From assembly GCA_041287425.1 (NCBI GenBank), contig JBEULG010000011.1:62001-126000 (forward strand): a DNA stretch of 64,000 nt, read 5' to 3'. Under the pieces are notes generated by a model that searched no databases, was not told where the DNA came from, and worked only from the letters and a program-made list of their open reading frames with translations. This DNA is from JAFGSI01 sp041287425. Lineage in GTDB: Bacteria; Chloroflexota; Anaerolineae; Anaerolineales; Villigracilaceae. This document shows positions 8,119 to 15,050 of the stretch, one piece after another. A program made the position numbers and the translations under genes. Numbering within the stretch: position 1 is the first letter of the stretch; every line of letters begins with the position of its first letter.

Positions 8119-9279
8119 ATGGAAGGTCAGGAGCCTTTGAGCATTCTCATCATTGACCAGGATGCTGCCAGCCGCAATTATCTTTCGGTCATGCTGCGCA
8201 AGGCTGGCTATACGGTGCTGACGGCGCCCTCTGCCCGCGAGGGCCTGATTTCGATCTGGCGCGACCTGCCTGCCCTGGCGATTTTCGACCCCGCCCTGTC
8301 TGACCTGCCTGCCGTTGACATGGTTCAGCGTCTGCGTCAGGACCGGCGCACGACGCGTATGCCATTGATCGCCTTGAGCGGTCAGGAAAACGCCGACGAG
8401 ATGAACGCCCTCCTTTCGGCGGGCTGCAACGAGTATCTGGTCAAATCCGGTCAGGCTGTTGCTCAATTGACCCAAATCATCCCGCGCCTGTTGCATCAAC
8501 AGACGGACGTCAAGAAGGGCGGCCATCTGGTGGTTTTCATGAGCGCCAAAGGCGGCACAGGGACGTCGTCTTTGTGCGCCAATGTGGCAATGTGCCTGGG
8601 CAAGAACAAGCCCGAAGCCTCGGTGGTGGTCGCCGATATGGTGTTGCCCATCGGCTCGATTGCCAGCATTGTGGGCTACACTGACCGCCTCAACCTGATC
8701 AGCGTTGCCATGCAGAACCCCGACCAGATTACCGGACGCTATCTCAGAGAACATTTGCCCAAGATTAATGAATGGTATTTCCGATTGCTGGCCGGCTCGC
8801 CCGATCCAGACGTGGCCAATCAGTTGCCCGGCGACCGGCTGGGCCCCGTCGTTGCCGCCTTGCAGGAGGCGTTCGATTTCGTGTTCATCGACCTGGGTCG
8901 TTCTCTCTCCCGTTTGAGTTTGCCCATCATTCTGCATGCCGATGTCTTGGCGCTGGTGCTGAGCACCGAGGCCGCCTCGGTCACGCTGACACAGACCGTC
9001 TGGTCTTATCTGCAGACCCAGGGTGTCGATTCCCGGCGCGTCTATGCCATTCTCAACCGCGCTGTTGGGCTGGAAGGGTTGACCAAAACAGAAGCCGAGA
9101 AGATGCTCGGTCTGACGATTCAATATGCCATGCCGTACATGGGCGGTAATTTTTCCCTGGCCAATAACCGCCATGAACCCATCGCCACAAAATTCCCGCT
9201 CGACGCCGCCACACTGACCCTCAACCAGATGGCTGACCAGATTGCCGACCTGGCCCAGCGGCTGCGGCGCGGCGGCTGA
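8119..9279 (+). CDS. CpaE-like protein: receiver domain fused to MinD/ParA-type ATPase
   Basis: 386 aa. Residues about 7-125 are a receiver-like domain (LIIDQDAASRNYL, AIFDPALSDLPAVDM) in which one of the usual paired acidic residues has changed. Residues about 135-386 are a SIMIBI ATPase with the signature lysine in SAKGGTGTSSLC, FVFIDLGRSLSR as Walker B and VLSTEAASVTLTQT. The Walker A lysine is replaced by Thr, as in the CpaE/TadZ group that positions Tad pili. No tad pilus genes are visible nearby, so the role is uncertain. It sits between an OmpR-type regulator and an XRE regulator. Confidence 0.75.
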   Translation: MEGQEPLSILIIDQDAASRNYLSVMLRKAGYTVLTAPSAREGLISIWRDLPALAIFDPALSDLPAVDMVQRLRQDRRTTRMPLIALSGQENADEMNALLSAGCNEYLVKSGQAVAQLTQIIPRLLHQQTDVKKGGHLVVFMSAKGGTGTSSLCANVAMCLGKNKPEASVVVADMVLPIGSIASIVGYTDRLNLISVAMQNPDQITGRYLREHLPKINEWYFRLLAGSPDPDVANQLPGDRLGPVVAALQEAFDFVFIDLGRSLSRLSLPIILHADVLALVLSTEAASVTLTQTVWSYLQTQGVDSRRVYAILNRAVGLEGLTKTEAEKMLGLTIQYAMPYMGGNFSLANNRHEPIATKFPLDAATLTLNQMADQIADLAQRLRRGG

Positions 9280-9296
9280 GACGCTGGTTTCTCTGC

Positions 9297-9302
9297 TATA
9301 AT
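9297..9302 (+). promoter_or_regulatory. -10 box upstream of the double-XRE gene
   Basis: TATAAT at 9297-9302, 33 bases before the ATG at 9336. No good -35 hexamer is visible at 17 bp. The start itself has GAGGCG as a Shine-Dalgarno sequence. Confidence 0.45.
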
Positions 9303-9335
9303 GACTTCATCTCACTCCCATCTTCCGAGGCGCGT

Positions 9336-10013
9336 ATGAGCATAAAAGATCAGGTCAACATCCGAACCCGAAAACTGGGCGTTCTCATCCGCGACGCTCG
9401 TTTGGCGGCCCGCAAAACGCTCACCGAATGCGCCCGGGCGATTGGCGTCACCCCCGGCACGCTGCGCGCCTGGGAAGAGGGCCGCCGCGCCCCTTCCTTG
9501 CCCGAGTTGGAAGTGCTGGCTTACTTTTTCGACCTCCCCATCCGTCACTTTTGGGGCAAGGAGGCCATTTCCGACAACCCGCCCTCGACCGAGGCGCTCA
9601 ATTTGCCGGTCCTGGTGGGAGTGCGCCAGCGCATGATTGGCGCTTTGTTACGCCAGGAGCGCGAAAAAGCCAGCCTCTCTCTGCGGGTGCTTGCCGAGCA
9701 GACGGGCCTCTCCACGGCTCGCCTCAAATCCTACGAACTGGGCGAACGCCCGATTCCCCTCCCCGACCTGGAGATCATCATGAACATCCTGGGCGGGCAG
9801 GTCGAAAGCCTGTTCGACCAGACCGGACCGATTGGCCTGTGGATGACTCAGCAGCGCGCCATTCAAGACTTCCTGGAATTGCCGCCTGATTTGCAAGCCT
9901 TTGTCTGCAAGCCGGTCAACCGGCCGTATCTGGAATTGGCGCTCAAACTCAGCACGCTCTCCACCGAACGCCTGCGCTCGGTGGCCGAAGGCCTGCTCGA
10001 CATCACGTTCTGA
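9336..10013 (+). CDS. Transcriptional regulator with two XRE-type helix-turn-helix domains
   Basis: 225 aa. Two XRE/Cro helix-turn-helix domains are present in tandem: about residues 10-65 (ECARAIGVTPGTLRAWEEGR) and about 95-150 (VLAEQTGLSTARLKSYELGE). Both have the Q/A-x3-hydrophobic-G-V/L-S spacing of the family. The C-terminal 75 residues resemble no ligand domain I recognise. The gene is 57 bases after the CpaE-like gene and a TPR gene starts 4 bases after its stop. It could bind as a monomer to direct repeats. Confidence 0.8.
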   Translation: MSIKDQVNIRTRKLGVLIRDARLAARKTLTECARAIGVTPGTLRAWEEGRRAPSLPELEVLAYFFDLPIRHFWGKEAISDNPPSTEALNLPVLVGVRQRMIGALLRQEREKASLSLRVLAEQTGLSTARLKSYELGERPIPLPDLEIIMNILGGQVESLFDQTGPIGLWMTQQRAIQDFLELPPDLQAFVCKPVNRPYLELALKLSTLSTERLRSVAEGLLDITF

Positions 10014-10017
10014 GTTT

Positions 10018-10554
10018 ATGATGATGACATCTCTTCCCCCCGAACAATTGGCGGACGAAGCCCGGCGATTGTATCAAGGCGGAGATTTTACAGCCGCGGC
10101 CGAGGCCTATGGCCGCGCCGCCGAGGCCTATGCCGCTCGCCCAGACGCCTTGATGGCGGCCGAGATGCGCAACAACCAAGCCGTCAGTTTGCTGCAGGCG
10201 CGTCAGCCGCAGGCAGCCCTGGCCGCCGTCCAGGGGACGGACCTCGTTTTCGAGCAGGCGGGTGATTTGAAACGCCAGGGAATGGCGCTGGCCAATCTGG
10301 CCGGCGCGCTGGAGGCACTGAAGCGCAGGAAAGAGGCAATGGAGTGTTATCGGCGCGCTGCTGATGTGCTCGAAAAGGCCGACGAGGGCGATTTGCGGGT
10401 CGAAATCATGCAATTGCTGGCCATGGATTACCTTCGCCGGGGAAAGTTCTTCGATGCCGTTCTGGCGCTCCAGTCTGGTATGGCGGGCGTCAAAAACCCG
10501 ACGCCGCGCCAAAAACTCTTCAAAAAATTGCTCTTCCTGCGTCTATGGCGCTAG
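10018..10554 (+). CDS. TPR-repeat protein
   Basis: 178 aa, alpha-helical and Ala-rich, with at least three TPR-like repeats, for example ARRLYQGGDFTAAAEAYGRA and GALEALKRRKEAMECYRRA. It is probably a protein-protein adaptor in the cytoplasm. Three consecutive ATG codons occur at 10018, 10021 and 10024; the first is annotated, and any is possible. An open extension upstream runs through the XRE gene in another frame and is rejected. It overlaps the GNAT gene by 10 bases. Confidence 0.72.
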   Translation: MMMTSLPPEQLADEARRLYQGGDFTAAAEAYGRAAEAYAARPDALMAAEMRNNQAVSLLQARQPQAALAAVQGTDLVFEQAGDLKRQGMALANLAGALEALKRRKEAMECYRRAADVLEKADEGDLRVEIMQLLAMDYLRRGKFFDAVLALQSGMAGVKNPTPRQKLFKKLLFLRLWR

Positions 10555-11411
10555 AATCCGGTTTGCGCCTCCGCCCGGCAGTCTTTGCTGACCAGCGGCG
10601 GCTTGCCAGCCTGTTGAACGGCGGCGCGCGGGTGCATCGTCACCTCGATTGGCGCAAGCCTTTGGACTGGATTGGATCGCCGCCCTTCCTGGTGCTGGAA
10701 GAGAACGATCAGATGATGGCTGCCCTGGCCTGCCCGCCCGACCCGGACGCAATCGCCTGGGTGCGCCTGTTCGTCGTCGCCGAGGGCTGGTCGGTGCCGG
10801 CCGCCTGGTGGCCGTTATGGGAGGCTGCCCGGCAAGACCTGGCTGGCCGGGGCAGTTTCACGGTGGCTGCCATCGCCTTGCAGCCGTGGTTCGTGGACGT
10901 GCTGGAGGCCAGCCGCTTCGAATTTCGCCAGCATATTGTGATGCTGGAGCGCGAATCGCAGGCGACGGTTGAGTATTTCCTCCCGCCCGAAGTCGCTTTG
11001 CGCTCGATGATGACATACGATTTGCCGGCGGTGGCCGAGGTGGATGCTGCCGCCTTCGAGCCGCTTTGGCAGAACAGCCTGCCTGCTCTTGAACGGGCTT
11101 ATCCCCAGGCGGCGGTTGCGACCGTAGCCGAACAAGAGGGCCGCCTGGTCGGTTATCAAATCAGCACGCCTAACCCGCTGGGGGCGCACCTGGCTCGTCT
11201 GGCGGTTCTCCCGCAGGCGCAGGGGCGCGGCGTCGGTTTCGCCCTGATTGCCGACCTCATCCAACGACTGGCGCGCCGACGCATCTACCGGCTGACGGTC
11301 AATACCCAGAGCGACAACGCGGCTTCGTTGAAGTTGTATCAGCAAATCGGCTTTCGTCTCACCGATGAGCGGTATCCGGTTTATTGCATGCAAATCCAAG
11401 GAGGTGTGTGA
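10545..11411 (+). CDS. GNAT-family N-acetyltransferase
   Basis: 288 aa. The C-terminal 130 residues form a GNAT acetyl-CoA-binding domain with the motif A region (LAVLPQAQGRGVGFALIADL) and motif B (NAASLKLYQQIGFRL). The N-terminal half is a second, diverged GNAT-like fold or a family-specific extension. The acceptor substrate is unknown. The gene overlaps its upstream neighbour by 10 bases, and its stop overlaps the ATG of the first V4R gene (TGATG), so it is translationally coupled on both sides. Confidence 0.82.
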   Translation: MALESGLRLRPAVFADQRRLASLLNGGARVHRHLDWRKPLDWIGSPPFLVLEENDQMMAALACPPDPDAIAWVRLFVVAEGWSVPAAWWPLWEAARQDLAGRGSFTVAAIALQPWFVDVLEASRFEFRQHIVMLERESQATVEYFLPPEVALRSMMTYDLPAVAEVDAAAFEPLWQNSLPALERAYPQAAVATVAEQEGRLVGYQISTPNPLGAHLARLAVLPQAQGRGVGFALIADLIQRLARRRIYRLTVNTQSDNAASLKLYQQIGFRLTDERYPVYCMQIQGGV

Positions 11412-12031
11412 TGGTCAGCGCAGACGAGGCAGTGATCGTCAACGCCCTGGTTCGCCAGGCACTCGTAGCGGCCCAGGAAGTCATGGGCGAGAACGGCCTG
11501 CATGCCGTCTTGCGCAGCAGCGGCCTGGAGCGGTTCATTGACAACTTGCCCCCTGATAACCTGGAGCCGGGCATCAAAACGGTCGAATACGCCCGCCTGA
11601 ACGAAGCCATCGAAGCCTTCTACGGCCGCGGCGGACGCGGCATGCTGCGCCGGATCGGCAAAGCCTCCTTCCAATACGGCGTCCGCGAACAGGGCGCTTT
11701 GCTCGGTTTGGCCGGCGCGGCGCTCAAACTGGTGCCTCAGCACGGGCGCATCAAATTTATCTTGAACGCCCTGGTCAACGCCCTCAAGAAGACCAACCCC
11801 CAGGTTGACGCCTGGGTCGAAGAAAAGGACGGAAAACTGGCCTACATCGAGTCGACCTGCGCGATTTGCAAAGGCCGCACCAGCGACGCCCCGATTTGTC
11901 ATTTGTACGTTGGTTCGATAGGAGAGGCCGTTCGCTGGGCCACCGACCAGGAATACGAAATCATCGAGACGCATTGCATTGCCAAAGGCGACCCATACTG
12001 CCGCTTCGAGGTGGGGGAGGTGAAAGCATGA
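11411..12031 (+). CDS. V4R-domain protein (paralogue 1)
   Basis: 206 aa. The C-terminal half has the V4R (4-vinyl reductase/BchJ-like) cysteine pattern: STCAICKGR, then APICHLYVG, then THCIAKGDPYCRFEVG. V4R domains bind small hydrophobic ligands or metal in BchJ, XylR/DmpR sensors and TRAPP-like proteins. The N-terminal half has LERFIDNLPPDNLEP and FYGRGGRGMLRRIG, shared with the next gene and with the gene at 56138. The ATG follows AAGGAGGTGTG and overlaps the GNAT stop. It was probably duplicated to give the next gene of identical length. Confidence 0.75.
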   Translation: MVSADEAVIVNALVRQALVAAQEVMGENGLHAVLRSSGLERFIDNLPPDNLEPGIKTVEYARLNEAIEAFYGRGGRGMLRRIGKASFQYGVREQGALLGLAGAALKLVPQHGRIKFILNALVNALKKTNPQVDAWVEEKDGKLAYIESTCAICKGRTSDAPICHLYVGSIGEAVRWATDQEYEIIETHCIAKGDPYCRFEVGEVKA

Positions 12032-12648
12032 CCGCCGAAGGCGTGGAGCGCGTCCTTTCCCCGGCTCTGCTGATCCACTTTGTCAACGCCCTCCGTCAGG
12101 AGGTGGGAACGGACAAATTGCCGCTCATCCTGGCAGGCGTCAACCTTTCTCCGGCCATGTTGGAAGAGGAGAGTCTGGCCGCCCTCGACGGCGCCGGCGC
12201 GGCGGACCTCTATGCCCGCACCCAGCAGGCGCTGCGGCTTTTTTACGGACGCGGGGCGCGCGGAATCCTGATGCGCATCGGCCACGGATTGTGGGAGCGC
12301 TTGATTGACTCGGCCTCTTTTGTAGAGAAGGCCGAATTGCGCGTTCTGCGCAGCCTGCCGGCGCCGGCCAGGCCGCGCCGGGCGCTGGAAGTGCTGGCCG
12401 CCCGTCTGCGCCAGGGCGGCGGCAGCCTCTCGATTCATACGCTCGACCTGGACCTGTTGCTGGCCGACCACTCCAGCCCCAGCACCCTCGGTCAGACGGA
12501 TGAATCCCCCATTTGTTATGTGACCCTCGGCCTGATTCAGGCTGCTCTTGGCTGGGCCACCGGCCGCGAACTGGATGTCGAAGAGGTTCGTTGTCGGGCC
12601 ACGGGACAGGCGGCCTGCGAATTCAAAATCAAAATCGGAGGTGCGTGA
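12028..12648 (+). CDS. V4R-domain protein (paralogue 2, cysteine pair lost)
   Basis: 206 aa, exactly the length of the preceding paralogue and overlapping it by four bases (ATGA), pointing to a tandem duplication. It shares FYGRGARGILMRIGHG and the final ICYVTLGLIQAALGW and VRCRATGQAACEFKI. The CxxC of the V4R domain is gone, replaced by a Ser/Pro/Thr segment (HSSPSTLGQTDESP), while the later cysteines remain. It may form a heterodimer with paralogue 1 in which only one subunit keeps the full Cys set; this is inference. Confidence 0.72.
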   Translation: MTAEGVERVLSPALLIHFVNALRQEVGTDKLPLILAGVNLSPAMLEEESLAALDGAGAADLYARTQQALRLFYGRGARGILMRIGHGLWERLIDSASFVEKAELRVLRSLPAPARPRRALEVLAARLRQGGGSLSIHTLDLDLLLADHSSPSTLGQTDESPICYVTLGLIQAALGWATGRELDVEEVRCRATGQAACEFKIKIGGA

Positions 12649-12651
12649 TTT

Positions 12652-13473
12652 ATGGAGTGGACCTGGAAGTCATTCGATGGCCTCGATATGTTCGGGCGCG
12701 GCTGGATTCCGGCGACGCAGCCCAGGGCTGTCATCACCCTCGTTCATGGCCTTGGCGAACACTGCGGGCGCTATGACCATGTCGGCAAAATGCTGGCGGA
12801 GAACGGCTACGCTTTGCTGGCTTTCGACCTGCGCGGTCACGGAAAGTCTGGCGGACAGCGCGGCCACGCCCCCTCCATCGAAGCCTTCATGAAAGACATC
12901 GATGCCATGCTTGCCCAGGCATCTGACCGCTATCCTGCTCTGCCACAATTCATTTACGGCCACAGCCTGGGCGGCATTCTGGTCTTGAATTATGTCCTGC
13001 GCCGCAAGCCGGCTCTGGCCGGCGCGCTGGTCTCTTCACCGGGATTGCGCACGGCCCTCGAGGCGCAAAAGGCCAAGGTGGCGCTTGCCAAATTGCTGGG
13101 CGCTCTGATGCCGACCGGCGGTCTGCCCAGCGGATTGGACGCCAACATGATTTCGCGCGACCCCGAAGTGGTGAAGCGTTATAAGGAGGACCCTCTCGTC
13201 CACGACAAAATCACCTTTGGCATGGCCAGAGAGTTGATGGGCGCGATTACCTGGGCCTTCGACCACGCAGCCGAGTTTTCGATTCCGCTCCTGCTCATGC
13301 ACGGCACGGCCGACCAGATTGCCTTCGACCGCGGCAGCAAAGAGTTTGCCGCCAGCCTCAAGGGGGATTGCACGCTGAAACTGTGGGAAGGCCTGTACCA
13401 CGAACCTCACAACGAGCCGGAACAACAAGAGGTGTTTCGCTTCATGCTGGACTGGCTGAAGGCGCATGCTTGA
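12652..13473 (+). CDS. Monoacylglycerol-lipase-like alpha/beta hydrolase
   Basis: 273 aa. Serine hydrolase fold: oxyanion-side motif LVHGLGEHCGRYDHVG, nucleophile elbow YGHSLGGIL, the acid in LMHGTADQIAFD and the catalytic His in EGLYHEPHNEPEQ. This matches the monoacylglycerol lipase/lysophospholipase group acting on lipid esters. No signal peptide is seen, so it is cytoplasmic. It follows the V4R pair by 3 bases; V4R ligands are often hydrophobic, so a lipid-related context is possible but unproved. Confidence 0.86.
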   Translation: MEWTWKSFDGLDMFGRGWIPATQPRAVITLVHGLGEHCGRYDHVGKMLAENGYALLAFDLRGHGKSGGQRGHAPSIEAFMKDIDAMLAQASDRYPALPQFIYGHSLGGILVLNYVLRRKPALAGALVSSPGLRTALEAQKAKVALAKLLGALMPTGGLPSGLDANMISRDPEVVKRYKEDPLVHDKITFGMARELMGAITWAFDHAAEFSIPLLLMHGTADQIAFDRGSKEFAASLKGDCTLKLWEGLYHEPHNEPEQQEVFRFMLDWLKAHA

Positions 13474-13551
13474 TTTTGTCGGCGGCGGTTATCCATCGGC
13501 ATAATGCTCTCTGGCTTGCTGGCTTGACGGCCGCTCTGGAGCGGCCTCAGA

Positions 13552-14400
13552 ATGACCGTTGGTGAATGGCTCGAAAGGGCGGCTGCCCGCCTGCGGCCCA
13601 AAAGCGAGACGGCCGCGTTGGATGCTCAGGTGCTGTTGGCCAAAGTCACCGGCCGGCCGCGTACCTGGCTGCTGACCCACCTGGAAACCCCGCTTCCTCC
13701 TGAGCAAGAAACCGTTCTGCGGCGGGCGCTGACGCGTCTGCAACGCGGCGAGCCGCTCCCTTATGTGCTGGGCGAGTGGGAGTTTTTTGATTTGTCCTTG
13801 CTGGTGACGCCCCAGGTTTTGATACCGCGCCCCGAGACCGAATTGCTGGTCGAGCGCGCCCTGAGCTGGCTGCGGGCTCATCCTGGGCGGCGGCGTCTGC
13901 TCGACGTGGGAACCGGCTCGGGGGCGATCGCCGTCGCCCTGGCAGCCAACGTTCCGGATTTGAAAGTCCTCGCCACCGATATTTCCTCCGCCGCCCTCGA
14001 GGTGGCGCGGCGCAACGCGGCGCGGCTGGGGGTCGCGGAACGAATCGAATTCGCCCAGTGGGATTTGTTGCCCCCTGAGCCGCTGCCCGCTTTCGAACGT
14101 TTCGATGTGATTGCCGCCAATTTACCCTATATTCCGACCGACATCCTGCACACCTTGCCGGTCTATCGCCGCGAACCGACTCTGGCCCTCGACGGCGGGC
14201 GAGACGGCCTCGACCTGGTGCGCCGACTGCTGGCTGCGGCCCCTGCCTGGCTGGCGCCGGCCGGCTTGGTCGTGCTGGAAATCGAAGCCTCCCAGGGTCC
14301 GGCGGCGATGGCGTTGGCTTTCGACTTGTTCGCTCGGGCCGAAATCCATCTGCATCGAGATTTGTCGGGACACGACCGCTTGCTCGAGATTCTCGCCTAG
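13552..14400 (+). CDS. prmC: PrmC (HemK) release-factor glutamine N5-methyltransferase
   Basis: 282 aa. An N-terminal helical bundle (about 1-80) is followed by a SAM-binding Rossmann fold with LDVGTGSGAIAVAL and a catalytic motif read as ANLPYIP, the NPPY variant common in PrmC. It methylates the Gln of the GGQ motif in release factors RF1/RF2. The gene points toward the cobalamin adenosyltransferase gene and the two converge with 20 bases between. Confidence 0.9.
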   Translation: MTVGEWLERAAARLRPKSETAALDAQVLLAKVTGRPRTWLLTHLETPLPPEQETVLRRALTRLQRGEPLPYVLGEWEFFDLSLLVTPQVLIPRPETELLVERALSWLRAHPGRRRLLDVGTGSGAIAVALAANVPDLKVLATDISSAALEVARRNAARLGVAERIEFAQWDLLPPEPLPAFERFDVIAANLPYIPTDILHTLPVYRREPTLALDGGRDGLDLVRRLLAAAPAWLAPAGLVVLEIEASQGPAAMALAFDLFARAEIHLHRDLSGHDRLLEILA

Positions 14401-14420
14401 CAAAAGGCGCTTTTGACCCC

Positions 14421-14966
14421 CTACCCGTTTGCCAGGCGGGTTGGCTGGCCGGCATGTTGATTTTCGAGCAGTTCGAGTGCGAAGCAAAGCGAAGAGAGCC
14501 GGTTCAGGTATTGCAGCGGCAGGTGGTTTTGCAGTTCCTGCTGCTCGAGGAGGGCCGAGAGGCGCCGTTCCGCTCGGCGGACGATGGTGCGGGCCAGCGC
14601 CAGGGCTGCTCCGGCGGACGAATCGCCGGGCAGGATGAACTGGCGCGGGATGGGGGCGATGGCAGCCAGCGCCTCGGCCTGCTCGTCCAGCCATTGGAGG
14701 CGCGCCGGCTCCAGAGTCCGGAATCGTTCAGCCTGGGCTGGGGCGGCGGCCACTTCGGCCATGATTTTATATAAATCGCGCTGGACTTCCACGAGGAGCG
14801 GCGCGGTTTGGGGCGCAGCAGATAGAGCGCGCGCCAGGCCCAGAGCCGCGCTAGCCTCATCGAGCGTTCCAAGCGCCTCGATGCGCGGGTGGTGTTTGGG
14901 CAGGCGGCCCTCTCCGAGCAGGCCGGTTGTGCCGTCATCGCCGGTGCGGGTGAAGAAAGGAGACAT
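14421..14966 (-). CDS. pduO: PduO-type cob(I)alamin adenosyltransferase
   Basis: 181 aa. It transfers the 5'-deoxyadenosyl group of ATP to cob(I)alamin to make coenzyme B12. The N-terminal ATP-binding motif FFTRTGDDGTTGLLG, the GTLDEASAALG segment and the basic helix with RTIVRRAERRL are characteristic of the PduO/MMAB trimer family. The ATG at 14966 is chosen because the protein then begins MSPFFTRTGDDG as in the family. The -10 box TATAAT ends only six bases upstream and no ribosome-binding site is present, so the mRNA is likely leaderless. Confidence 0.9.
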   Translation of the reverse strand: MSPFFTRTGDDGTTGLLGEGRLPKHHPRIEALGTLDEASAALGLARALSAAPQTAPLLVEVQRDLYKIMAEVAAAPAQAERFRTLEPARLQWLDEQAEALAAIAPIPRQFILPGDSSAGAALALARTIVRRAERRLSALLEQQELQNHLPLQYLNRLSSLCFALELLENQHAGQPTRLANG

Positions 14967-14972
14967 GACCGA

Positions 14973-14978
14973 ATTATA
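14973..14978 (-). promoter_or_regulatory. -10 box of pduO, leaderless arrangement
   Basis: TATAAT on the minus strand, followed by six bases (TCGGTC) and the ATG at 14966. No ribosome-binding site could fit. The -35 region is not consensus. Confidence 0.6.
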
Positions 14979-15050
14979 ACCAAACAGAGGGGGAATTGGC
15001 CCTTTTGGCTTATAATATTCGCAGAGCGTTCGCATTCTGCCTGAGCCAAC

